A DNA stretch of 32,857 nt from Kocuria rosea (GTDB lineage Bacteria > Actinomycetota > Actinomycetes > Actinomycetales > Micrococcaceae): positions 1 through 32,857 of the forward strand of contig NZ_JAMBOG010000030.1 of the NCBI RefSeq assembly GCF_023715525.1. The letters run 5' to 3'. The position numbers were made by a program, and so were the translations under genes. Each line of letters begins with the position of its first letter. Positions within the stretch are counted from its first letter, which is position 1. A model generated the notes under the pieces. That model was not told the DNA's origin and did not search any database. It worked only from the letters and a program-made list of their open reading frames with translations. Of the stretch, positions 1-6,881 are shown one piece after another.

Positions 1-154
1 TATTCACCCCCCCCCCCCCCCCCAGGTCCCCGCCTACAGCGTCTCCCAGGGCCAGTGGAAAGGCGGCACCGGCTTCTTCGTGCCCTTCCTCCTCGAAACT
101 CTGGAAACGAAACTGACCACCTCCCCAGCAACCCCCTGCGAACACTCGGTCTGA
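1..154 (+). CDS. 3' end of an unidentified protein, cut by the window edge
   Basis: An open frame enters from the left edge (codons in phase with base 2) and stops at TGA 152-154. After a proline run encoded by the C tract it reads QVPAYSVSQGQWKGGTGFFV and continues with a leucine-rich, plausible C-terminus. The composition looks like real protein rather than frame noise, and no better frame covers these bases. I do not recognise the family from about 45 residues. The C tract makes the phase upstream of base 24 unreliable. Confidence 0.4.
   Translation, partial: IHPPPPPQVPAYSVSQGQWKGGTGFFVPFLLETLETKLTTSPATPCEHSV
7..23 (+). repeat. 17-base C homopolymer at the window edge
   Basis: Seventeen consecutive C residues lie at the extreme left of the window. 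Such a tract is hard to sequence and may mark a contig end or a miscounted run. Any reading frame crossing it should be treated with caution. Confidence 0.9.
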
Positions 155-349
155 CGGCCAGCCGGCTTCCCCCGCCGTGCCACCATCTATTCCCCCGGAG
201 AAGAGTCGACGTTTGTCCAGATATCCTCCGGACCACCGCACGGCCATTTGCAGGACAGCGGACAATATGCTCTTCACGCTGTCCGTTCACACTTTCACGA
301 AGCACCCTGGCAGGTGCCCAGAAATACCCCTGGCATTTCTCCGAAACCG

Positions 350-355
350 TAGAAT
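350..355 (+). promoter_or_regulatory. -10 box TAGAAT of a leaderless transcript
   Basis: TAGAAT matches TANNNT and is followed by six bases (CGATTC) and then the ATG at 362. That puts the expected transcription start on the A of the ATG. No Shine-Dalgarno sequence precedes the ATG, which fits leaderless initiation. No convincing -35 is visible. Confidence 0.65.
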
Positions 356-361
356 CGATTC

Positions 362-1054
362 ATGCGCACCCACGCCCCTTTGATAGACGTCCACGACCTC
401 TCCTGCGGTTTCTCCGGATCGGCGGTGTGCGGACCGGTGACCCTGTGCGTGAGCCCCGGGGAGATCGGGGCGATCGTGGGCGTCAACGGTGCGGGCAAAT
501 CCACCGTGCTGCGCACCATCACCGGACGCCAGCACCCTCTGGCCGGTCGGGTGCACTTCGCCGGCGCGCCGCGACAGGAAGGCTCTACTGCGTGGCGGCG
601 CTCAGTGGCGGCGGTGTTCGACGACGACGCCTGGTTCCCCGGGCTCACCGTCCAGGAGCACCTTCAGCTGGTCGCCACCGGTCACGGAATAGCCGACCCC
701 ACCGAGGCTGTCGGGCGGGAACTGGCGTTCTTCGGCCTCACCGACCGCGCCCACGCCCTGCCCGATGCCCTGTCCTCCGGTCAGCGCCGCCGCCTGCTGC
801 TGGCCGCGGCGTTCATCCGTCCCACCGAGGTGCTGTTCCTCGACGAGCCCGAGCAGCGCCTGGACCCCACCATGGTCGCCGCCCTGGCCGCCCGACTGCT
901 CCAGCACGCACGCACCGGGGGCTGCGCGGTGGTCATCACCCACAATCCGCAGTTCCTCACCACCGTCGCCGACCGGTGCCTGGTCATCGACACCCCCGTC
1001 CACGAGGTGACCCCGGCCGAGGGTGCAGCACTGATCACCGGAGATCTGCGGTGA
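362..1054 (+). CDS. ABC transporter ATP-binding protein
   Basis: This 230-residue nucleotide-binding subunit of an ABC transporter would act at the inner face of the membrane with the protein encoded next. Walker A is GVNGAGKST at residues 40-48, the signature LSSGQ at 137-141, Walker B EVLFLDEPE at 156-164, and the H-loop histidine is H194. The Q-loop glutamine appears to be replaced: the expected V-F-Q reads V-F-D around residue 87. The length is normal for a stand-alone exporter ATPase. The stop codon overlaps the next start (GTGA), so the two are translationally coupled. The start at 362 is supported by the -10 box ending seven bases upstream. The substrate cannot be read from sequence. 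Confidence 0.9.
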   Translation: MRTHAPLIDVHDLSCGFSGSAVCGPVTLCVSPGEIGAIVGVNGAGKSTVLRTITGRQHPLAGRVHFAGAPRQEGSTAWRRSVAAVFDDDAWFPGLTVQEHLQLVATGHGIADPTEAVGRELAFFGLTDRAHALPDALSSGQRRRLLLAAAFIRPTEVLFLDEPEQRLDPTMVAALAARLLQHARTGGCAVVITHNPQFLTTVADRCLVIDTPVHEVTPAEGAALITGDLR

Positions 1055-2682
1055 GCCCCACGATGACCACCGGCACCCAGGCCGCGGAGACCGGACCTAG
1101 CACGATTGCCTTCGACCCCTGGCGCAGCGCCCGGACCACGGCCAAGAAACGTGCCCACCGGCCCCTGGGCGAACGCCTCACCGACCTCTACATCCGCATC
1201 TTCTCCCTGGCCGTGGTCGGTTCCATCGCCGCCAGCCTGCTGCAGTTCACCGCCACCACGACCTCCGGTGCACCCACCTCGTGGCTGCACCACCCCTTGA
1301 TCACGAGCGTCTCCGGGATGCCCGGCCTCGCAGCAGCGGCCCTGGGGGCACTGTGCCTAGCCGCTCTGGGGCTGTGGGTGCTGCTGGCCACCGGCCCGGT
1401 CGCCGCCACCCGGGCCGACCTCGTCTGGGGCTTCCAGTTGCCGGTGGACCGTACTCCGTTCCTGCGCCGGGCCCTGACCGGCGTCCTGGTCCATGGCACC
1501 CTGGCCGCCGGCGCCGCGGCGGTCCTCACGACCCTGGTGCTGCTCACCAGCACGGGTCCCGCCTGGACTCTGGTCCCGTTGGCTGTGACCATGACTGCGA
1601 TCGGGCCGGCCGTGGCCGCCGCCGCCGTCCTCGCCCAGGCCCGGTCCACCGCACAGGATCGCGGCGGGCGCCTGGCCCGTCTGCTGCCGTGGGCCGTGGC
1701 CACCGCCCTGCTCGGTGGCGCAGCCTACGGCCTGGTTGCCCACTACCTCGCCGGCGCCCACGGCTCCTTGGTCCTCGATCCGACCGCCGCCGGCGGGGCC
1801 CTGGTTCCTGCCGCGGCCGTGGCGGCGGCACTGGTTGCCACAAGCCTGGTTCTCGTGCTGGGCCGGCGGGCCCGCCGCGCGGTGACCGGGCTGGACTGGC
1901 CGCAGCTGGAGGCCGGCGGCGGGGCCGCCATGGTCTTCCGGGCCGCCGCTGCCACCTTCGACCTTCAGGACCTCTACCGGGCGCTGATCCAGCTGCCCCA
2001 CACCGACCACCGCCCCTCACGCCTGATCCCGTCCCGGCCCGCCCGCCCGTGGGTTGCCCTGTGGCGGGCCGAGACCACCGGCTGGCTGCGCCTGTCGGGC
2101 CCGTTCCCGCTGTGGCTGGCCGCCCTGGGGGCCGTGCTGATGATCGCCACCGTCCCCGGGGCCGGCACCGTCACCGTCCTGAGCGCCACCCTGGTTGTCA
2201 CTGCGCTGCTGGCCGCCGACCTCGCCGCCGCAGCGACCCGCGCCTCCGCGCTCACCCCCGACGTCGAAGCCATCCTGCCGATCTCCGCCACCGCCGCCCA
2301 GGCAGCCCGTCTGCTCACCCCCTGCCTGGCCATGGCCCTGTGGGGCGCCCTTGCCCTCGGAATCTTCGGCGCTCTGACCGGAACCGCGCTGCTGGCCCTA
2401 GCCGGAGCCCTGGCCGGGCTGGGCCTGGGAGTCACCGCCGTCACCGGCGCCCGACGGCCCCCGCTGGACTGGTCCGGGACCGTCATCATGACCGACGCCG
2501 GGGCCATTCCCATTGGGGTCATCTCCCAGCTCACCGCCGCCCACACCTGCGGGCTGCTCGTCCTCGTGCCCACCCTGATCGCCCTGATCGCCGGCAGCAC
2601 CACCCTCCCCCTGCTCCTCCTCCAGGGCCTCCTCAGCGCCGGAGCCGTCACCTGGTCCCTGCGCCGACCCCACACCCCCTGA
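1051..2682 (+). CDS. Multi-span membrane protein, likely permease of the ABC pair (DUF6297-like)
   Basis: A 543-residue protein starts at GTG 1051, overlapping the ATPase stop by four bases. An alternative ATG lies at 1063. After about 50 polar residues it carries many Ala/Leu/Val-rich segments, for example around LAVVGSIAASLLQF, ALGALCLAALGLWVLLA and VLMIATVPGAGTVTVLSATL, so it is an integral membrane protein. Its layout (ATPase directly upstream, two hydrophobic halves with a central polar stretch) resembles the actinobacterial DUF6297 proteins that sit next to ABC ATPases. That family name is from memory, not a search. It probably forms the membrane channel for the ATPase. An open frame continues upstream of 1051, but it is an out-of-frame shadow of the ATPase. 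Confidence 0.75.
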   Translation: MSPTMTTGTQAAETGPSTIAFDPWRSARTTAKKRAHRPLGERLTDLYIRIFSLAVVGSIAASLLQFTATTTSGAPTSWLHHPLITSVSGMPGLAAAALGALCLAALGLWVLLATGPVAATRADLVWGFQLPVDRTPFLRRALTGVLVHGTLAAGAAAVLTTLVLLTSTGPAWTLVPLAVTMTAIGPAVAAAAVLAQARSTAQDRGGRLARLLPWAVATALLGGAAYGLVAHYLAGAHGSLVLDPTAAGGALVPAAAVAAALVATSLVLVLGRRARRAVTGLDWPQLEAGGGAAMVFRAAAATFDLQDLYRALIQLPHTDHRPSRLIPSRPARPWVALWRAETTGWLRLSGPFPLWLAALGAVLMIATVPGAGTVTVLSATLVVTALLAADLAAAATRASALTPDVEAILPISATAAQAARLLTPCLAMALWGALALGIFGALTGTALLALAGALAGLGLGVTAVTGARRPPLDWSGTVIMTDAGAIPIGVISQLTAAHTCGLLVLVPTLIALIAGSTTLPLLLLQGLLSAGAVTWSLRRPHTP

Positions 2683-2704
2683 CCCCTCTCCACCACACCA
2701 GCGC

Positions 2705-2726
2705 CCTTCCGAGGCATCGGAAGGAG
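2705..2726 (+). promoter_or_regulatory. Leader hairpin overlapping the lsr2 ribosome binding site
   Basis: CCTTCCGA (2705-2712), loop GGCA and TCGGAAGG (2717-2724) form a perfect 8-bp stem. Its 3' arm contains most of the Shine-Dalgarno AAGGAG (2721-2726), eight bases before the ATG at 2735. Folding would hide part of the ribosome site and could modulate translation. That role is inferred. Confidence 0.5.
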
Positions 2727-2734
2727 CACCACCC

Positions 2735-3066
2735 ATGGCTCAGAAAGTCGACGTCCACCTCGAGGACGACCTCGACGGCGGTCCCGTCGAGGAGACCCTC
2801 ACCTTCGCACTGGACGGCAAGGACTACGAGGTCAGTCATTCCGAGTCCAACGCCGAGAAGCTGCGTGAGGCGCTGCGCCCCTACGTGGCCGCCGCCCGTA
2901 AAGCGCCTGTCGGCACCGGCGGGCGGCGCAAGCGCGCCACCGGCACCTCCACCTCTTCAGGGAGACCGCCGCGATCCGGGTTTGGGCCAATAAGCACGGC
3001 CACGAACTCTGCGACCGCGGTCGCATTCACCAGACCGTCCGCGACGCCTACTGCGCCGCCCACTGA
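2735..3066 (+). pseudogene. lsr2: Lsr2-like nucleoid-associated protein, frameshifted
   Basis: The N-terminal half (MAQKVDVHLEDDLDGG, then EETLTFALDGKDYEV and NAEKLREALRPYVAAARK) is a clear Lsr2 dimerisation domain. The C-terminal AT-hook-like DNA-binding domain is also present (ETAAIRVWANKHGHELCDRG, then RIHQTVRDAYCAAH, stop TGA 3064-3066), but in another frame. The frame changes near 2945-2965. The span is 332 bases, one short of 111 codons, so a single-base loss explains it; Lsr2 is usually about 110-112 residues. As written, the product would keep the Lsr2 N-terminus, lose the DNA-binding part and run to 3163. Lsr2 is the actinobacterial H-NS analogue that silences AT-rich foreign DNA. 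A sequencing error is a real alternative. The start is supported by AAGGAG eight bases upstream. Confidence 0.85.
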
Positions 3067-3090
3067 TCCAGGACATCGGCAGACAGTGAC

Positions 3091-3140
3091 GCCGGGCTCC
3101 TCCGCGCCCCACTACTGGGTGAGGAGCGGAGGAGTCCGGC
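3091..3140 (+). terminator. Hairpin downstream of lsr2
   Basis: Arms at 3091-3105 and 3126-3140 pair over 15 bp with one G-U pair, leaving a 20-base loop. The hairpin lies 25 bases after the lsr2 stop. There is no T tract, as is common in high-GC actinobacteria. Confidence 0.5.
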
Positions 3141-3355
3141 AGTGCCAGGTGCCGAGCAGGTAGCGCTCACCTCGCGGCAGGAACGTCCCTCAGTGGGCCG
3201 GCAGCGACCATCGATGGTTGCTGAGCCACTCGCGCGTGGCCACGGGCCGGGGGGGGGCACCCGCGTGACGCCTTCAGCTGCTGGTGGGTGCCGGCTGGGA
3301 AGGTGGTTGCGCTTGTCCCCGGCGTCGCATCGAGGGCTCATGTGCTTCCTCGTTG

Positions 3356-3802
3356 CTACTCGACGGCCGCCTGCGGGTACTTGGCTTGGACAGCGTCCCA
3401 GTTCCCGGTCGCGGCGATGGGGTCCATCCACATGATCTCCCATGGGTGCCCGTCGGGATCGTTGAACGTCCGGGACCGCATGAAGCCGTAGTCCTGGGGG
3501 GTGCCTTCCTCCGCACCCGCCGCCAGGGCCTTGCCCAAAAGATCGTCGATCTGCTCGGGAGCCTCCACGCTCAGGGCGTGGATGGCTGCGCTGGTGCTGG
3601 CCGTGTCCGCGATGGCCTTGGAAGTGAATCGCCGGTAATGGTCGTGGCTGAGCAGCATGACATGAATGGTGTCGCTGATCACGATCGCCGCTGCGTTCTC
3701 GTCGGTGAAGTTGGGGTTGGAACCCCAGCCCAGGGCTTGGTAGAAGGCCTGGGACTTCTGGACATCCTTGACGGGCAGGTTGATGAATACTTGCGTGGCC
3801 AT
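3356..3802 (-). CDS. VOC-fold (glyoxalase/bleomycin-resistance type) protein
   Basis: A 148-residue cytosolic protein opens with MATQVFINLPVKDVQKSQAF, the typical first strand and helix of the vicinal oxygen chelate fold (F-Y-x-A-L-G-W follows). It ends with the second repeat motif FNDPDGHPWEIMWMDP, where the histidine and glutamate match usual metal ligands. The length fits single-module family members, many of which resemble glyoxalase/extradiol dioxygenase proteins of unknown substrate. The gene stands alone on the minus strand. An AAGGGA sequence lies about seven bases before the ATG. Its catalytic role, if any, cannot be assigned. Confidence 0.88.
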   Translation of the reverse strand: MATQVFINLPVKDVQKSQAFYQALGWGSNPNFTDENAAAIVISDTIHVMLLSHDHYRRFTSKAIADTASTSAAIHALSVEAPEQIDDLLGKALAAGAEEGTPQDYGFMRSRTFNDPDGHPWEIMWMDPIAATGNWDAVQAKYPQAAVE

Positions 3803-4032
3803 GAGGTTTCCCTTCGTCGTCCGTCCTGGAGCTCAGCGACAAGACCGCCCGTAGCGCTCCTGCCTGCATCATGCTGTACCGCCCTCGTGGGACTCCACCA
3901 TGGTCTCGCTGATGACATCCGAGGGGCGCGAACGGCAACGGCGCAACCCTCCTGCGGGCCGGTCAGGAACGGACGGTCCCGCCTGGCACACCCGGACAGG
4001 ACGGGACCACCGTCCACCGCACCGGGTCCCAC

Positions 4033-4108
4033 GGCCACCCGGTTTCCGACCGCGGTCGGATCCACCAGGCCGTCAGAGACGGCCTACTACGCCGCCTGCC
4101 GGTCCTGA
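4033..4108 (+). pseudogene. 3' remnant of a second lsr2 gene
   Basis: Reading from 4033 gives GHPVSDRGRIHQAVRD. After one extra G at 4081 the next frame continues AYYAACRS and stops at 4106-4108. This is the C-terminal DNA-binding motif of Lsr2 (compare GHELCDRGRIHQTVRDAYCA in the copy at 3022-3066). The DNA of the two copies is also similar over this stretch. Upstream bases do not continue the Lsr2 fold, so only the last 25 or so codons survive. It looks like debris of a duplicated or imported lsr2. Confidence 0.65.
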
Positions 4109-4374
4109 GGTGCCCCGTCTCCTACCGGCCCGCCTCACCGGGGCGGCTGGACACCACCGTGCAGCCCACGTCCCGCCCGGTCTGCACGGGTCACCCCCAC
4201 AGGCGTCATGTTCCCCACTGCTATTGACCGGCCGAGGCCGGGGGCTCATCCTGCTGACCAGGGATAACACGGGTGATCGACGACGAACCACCCTCAGCGC
4301 TTCCCACGACGACGACCGGCCGCACCCGCTTCCGGGGGGATGACGGGCAACGACCGGCACCGCCGGGGACACGC

Positions 4375-4414
4375 GAGCGGGGCGGGACAGCTGGGGAGCT
4401 GTCCCGCCCCGCTC
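4375..4414. terminator. Perfect 18-bp hairpin
   Basis: Arms 4375-4392 and 4397-4414 are exact reverse complements with a GGGG loop. The hairpin stands in a gene-free stretch (3803-4761) between the minus-strand VOC gene and the plus-strand ORFs from 4848. No gene end is adjacent. It could be a terminator left from a lost gene or a bidirectional insulator. Apart from this hairpin and the lsr2 remnant I see nothing in that stretch. Confidence 0.6.
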
Positions 4415-4761
4415 ACCGCCCTCCTCATGCTCTTATCCCCCGGCGCGGAACCCTGTCCCGCCCCCCGGGGATGCGTCCCACGCAGCCTCCGATCCGCCCG
4501 GACAGGCCCGCGGCGTGGCTGCCTCACCCCGGGTAGCCCCGGGCGTAGTCTCCGACTCGTCGCCACCTCGATGTCACAGCAGGGCCCGGCGACACTGGAG
4601 AGGAACGGCCCCCGCGCTCCGCCGAGCACGGGAGCCGCCCCCCTCCGGTGGGCCGGCGGTATCCGCCGCCGCCCCAGCGACCGGGTGCGGCCTTGACCGT
4701 GCCACCCGGCGCGCGGGCGTCCCCCCGTTACGGGCCCCCGGGTGCAAACTCCGTCAATCCC

Positions 4762-4791
4762 TTGGTCAGGGGTGTGCCCTGCCTCTAGCCT
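4762..4791 (+). promoter_or_regulatory. Candidate housekeeping promoter
   Basis: TTGGTC (4762-4767), an 18-base spacer and TAGCCT (4786-4791) would start transcription near A4798, giving a leader of about 50 bases before the ATG at 4848, which has a good ribosome site. Confidence 0.45.
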
Positions 4792-4847
4792 GGGGGGATA
4801 GGTCCAGCAGCCGGCCACGATATTGATCCTGGCAAGGAGCTGACCGC

Positions 4848-4982
4848 ATGCACCGCGACCCCTCCACCCTGGCCGGTTCCTCTCCGGGGGCCGTGGACCG
4901 GGCCCAGGAGCTCGTCGCCGGGCCCTCCATTCACCAGGCTCCCTGCCTGCCTCCAGGCGGCCACCAACGGCCCCGTGCCTAA
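4848..4982 (+). CDS. Small ORF of 44 residues with a strong ribosome site
   Basis: ATG 4848 is preceded by AAGGAG (4834-4839) with an eight-base spacer, and a plausible promoter lies 57 bases upstream. The product starts MHRDPSTLAGSSPGAVDRAQ and ends at TAA 4980-4982. It is proline-rich and lacks a recognisable domain. It overlaps the next ORF (GTG 4975) by eight bases, so it may be a leader peptide coupling translation of that ORF. Alternatively, the two may be one gene split by a frameshift. No function is assigned. Confidence 0.4.
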   Translation: MHRDPSTLAGSSPGAVDRAQELVAGPSIHQAPCLPPGGHQRPRA

Positions 4983-5286
4983 CACACGACGTCAGGTCTC
5001 CCCCGCTGCGGCCGGACAGCCCGCCCCTGCCTCTCCATCTCAGGAAGGGAAGCCGGTCGAGGGCGGGACCCCTGTCGGTGACCTGGCCCGGTTGCAGCCC
5101 GGAGAGCCGGTCCAGGTCTGGTACCGCGGGCAGCTCCAGTGCGTGGCCACGGTCGAGGAGGTCGCCCCGTCCCTGGACGTGGTGTGGGTCCGGGAGGCCC
5201 GGGGCGGATACCGCCGCCTGATCCACATCCAGGACACCGACCTCCGACACCACCCACCCCGCCACGGTGGACGCGGCGACCGGTGA
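4975..5286 (+). CDS. Small hypothetical protein with a compact beta-rich core
   Basis: The protein has 103 residues from GTG 4975. The N-terminal 35 residues are polar and proline/alanine-rich. The core, LQPGEPVQVWYRGQLQCVAT then VVWVREARGGYRRLIHIQDT, alternates hydrophobic and polar residues like a small beta barrel (SH3/KOW-like), which is typical of small nucleic-acid or protein binding modules. This fold guess rests on pattern only. No Shine-Dalgarno precedes the GTG, so translation may depend on the overlapping upstream small ORF. The family is not recognised. Confidence 0.5.
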   Translation: MPNTRRQVSPAAAGQPAPASPSQEGKPVEGGTPVGDLARLQPGEPVQVWYRGQLQCVATVEEVAPSLDVVWVREARGGYRRLIHIQDTDLRHHPPRHGGRGDR

Positions 5287-5373
5287 CCCGCCACCGGTCC
5301 CACCCCACCACCGATCCCTTTCACCCCATCGATGGCGCAGCCCCGCCCCCGGGCCGCCACCATGCCATGATCC

Positions 5374-5820
5374 ATGAACCGGAAACAGGACTCCTCCGTG
5401 AACGCCTTCACCCCCACCGCTGTGGCCGTCGAGCTGCATCCCCACTCCCGCACCCACTGGGCCGCCACCTACTACCCCATGGTCGTCACCCCCGCCGGGC
5501 GCTGGGCCGACGTCACCTGGACCCTGCACCAGTGCCTGATGCCCACCACCCACCCACCCGGGAAGCCGGCTCGGTGGCTGGATCTGCGCAGCCCCGACCC
5601 CGCCCACCCCGGCTACGCCACCCACCAGGCATGGAGGGCGGCCCTGGCCACCGGCTACACCGCGGCACTGGCCGTCTACCATGCCGAGGCCACCCAGGAG
5701 CCCCTGCTGCTCCACGAAGCGCAGCAGCTCCGGGCCGGCACGGTCGTGGTCCCGGCCGGCCAGCTCTCGGAGTGGGTGCTGGATGACCTCCAGGAGGAGA
5801 GTTCCGACGTCCACGGGTGA
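5374..5820 (+). CDS. Hypothetical protein
   Basis: A 148-residue soluble protein rich in Trp, His and Pro (AVELHPHSRTHWAATYYPMV, later DVTWTLHQCLMPT and AALAVYHAEATQEPLLLHEA). No motif or family is recognised. ATG 5374 has no visible ribosome site. GTG 5398 has AGGA at a fitting distance and may be the true start, giving 140 residues. The TGA (5818-5820) comes about 120 bases before the -10 box of the next gene, so the two may be separate units. Biased, protein-like composition over the whole frame supports it as real. Confidence 0.55.
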   Translation: MNRKQDSSVNAFTPTAVAVELHPHSRTHWAATYYPMVVTPAGRWADVTWTLHQCLMPTTHPPGKPARWLDLRSPDPAHPGYATHQAWRAALATGYTAALAVYHAEATQEPLLLHEAQQLRAGTVVVPAGQLSEWVLDDLQEESSDVHG

Positions 5821-5942
5821 TCCTGTGCCTCCACCCCGCCAAGTACCCCAAGGCCTCCCACTCCTGCCCCGGGGCCTTGCAAGGAGGACAACAGGGACCC
5901 GCCCAGCCACCACCATCGGCTCCAGCGCCTCCAGGCGCGCAG

Positions 5943-5948
5943 TACAGT
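5943..5948 (+). promoter_or_regulatory. -10 box TACAGT of a leaderless transcript
   Basis: TACAGT is followed by six bases (CAGCCC) and then ATG 5955. This is the same geometry as at 350, 15059, 21186 and 27668. There is no ribosome site immediately before this ATG. The AAGGAGG at 5881-5887 is too far away and has no nearby start codon. Confidence 0.6.
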
Positions 5949-5954
5949 CAGCCC

Positions 5955-6794
5955 ATGGAGAAGCTGCTCTACGAGGACATGACCCCGGCCGAGGCCGCTG
6001 ACGCCCTGGCCGAGTTCCTGACCGAGCGGCCCGCAGCCCTGGAGGGCCTGCGTTCGACCCTGGCCAGCCACGGCCTTCACCCGGCCGGGTTGCTCGACGG
6101 CACCCCCGAGTCGGTGGGCCCGGTGTGGGAATGGATCTCCGCCCAAGCCACCCAGCTCGGCGTCGACCCCCGGACGCTGGAAGAGGACCCGACTCGCCCC
6201 ACCTGGCCCAGCTGGGCCCGCCACGGGATGCTCGTGGACCCCCATCCCCCGGCGGCGACGCTGGCGCTGGTCGACGGGTTCACCTCCTACCTCGCCCAGG
6301 TCATCACCACCGCGGTGCCTGAGGCGCAGTGGCTGGTCGGGGAGCACCGCATCGGCAACTACCCGATGCTGAACTATTCCGTGCTCGCCACCGACAGTCA
6401 CCAGGTCTTTCTGCCGGCCATGCCGCTCTACAGCGCCTACCAGTCCGCCCACGGCCGCGACCCGATGAGCGGGGCCGAGATGCACGCCTACGTGCAACGC
6501 ACCATCACCGGACTGCGCGGTAAGGGCCCGGTGGCCGAAACAGCCGAGGAGCCGCTGGTGACGGTGGTCGCCGACGTCGACTGCTTCGACGTCGGACTGC
6601 GCCCCGACCTCGCCACCCAGCGCCCCGGGCTGGTAGAACGGCTGGTCGCCGAGCTCACCGACCGCGACGGGGTCGAGTCGGTCCACCGGTACGGGCCCGA
6701 GGCACTGGTCGTCGATGCCCCGGACTGGGACGAGACCCGGCTGAAGCTATGGCTCACGTTGTGGCTACACCGCCACCTCCACACCGGCAACTGA
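5955..6794 (+). CDS. Hypothetical protein, 279 residues
   Basis: The product begins MEKLLYEDMTPAEAADALAE and is a soluble, acidic alpha/beta protein with no signal peptide or membrane span. The C-terminal third (LVTVVADVDCFDVGLRPDLA, later VHRYGPEALVVDAPDWDETR) looks like a structured domain. I do not recognise the family. The open frame extends upstream to 5817, but the first 46 codons are low in protein character, and the leaderless -10 box picks ATG 5955. It stops 87 bases before the insertion sequence, whose arrival may have separated it from downstream partners. Confidence 0.65.
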   Translation: MEKLLYEDMTPAEAADALAEFLTERPAALEGLRSTLASHGLHPAGLLDGTPESVGPVWEWISAQATQLGVDPRTLEEDPTRPTWPSWARHGMLVDPHPPAATLALVDGFTSYLAQVITTAVPEAQWLVGEHRIGNYPMLNYSVLATDSHQVFLPAMPLYSAYQSAHGRDPMSGAEMHAYVQRTITGLRGKGPVAETAEEPLVTVVADVDCFDVGLRPDLATQRPGLVERLVAELTDRDGVESVHRYGPEALVVDAPDWDETRLKLWLTLWLHRHLHTGN

Positions 6795-6881
6795 ACAGGA
6801 CCGTACCCCACCGCCCGAGGTGGTCTTGCGAGGAGCTCCGACTCGAAATGTCTCACTACCTCAATGCCTCACAACCCTTAG

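Noticed and set aside
55-1050. Extension of the membrane protein frame at 1051 back to base 55
   Set aside because: It lies over the ABC ATPase in another frame and has no membrane or domain character. The GTGA overlap marks the true start.
4294-5916. A 540-codon minus-strand frame
   Set aside because: It crosses hairpins, promoters and three plus-strand ORFs, with Gly/Arg/Trp-rich noise and no motif.
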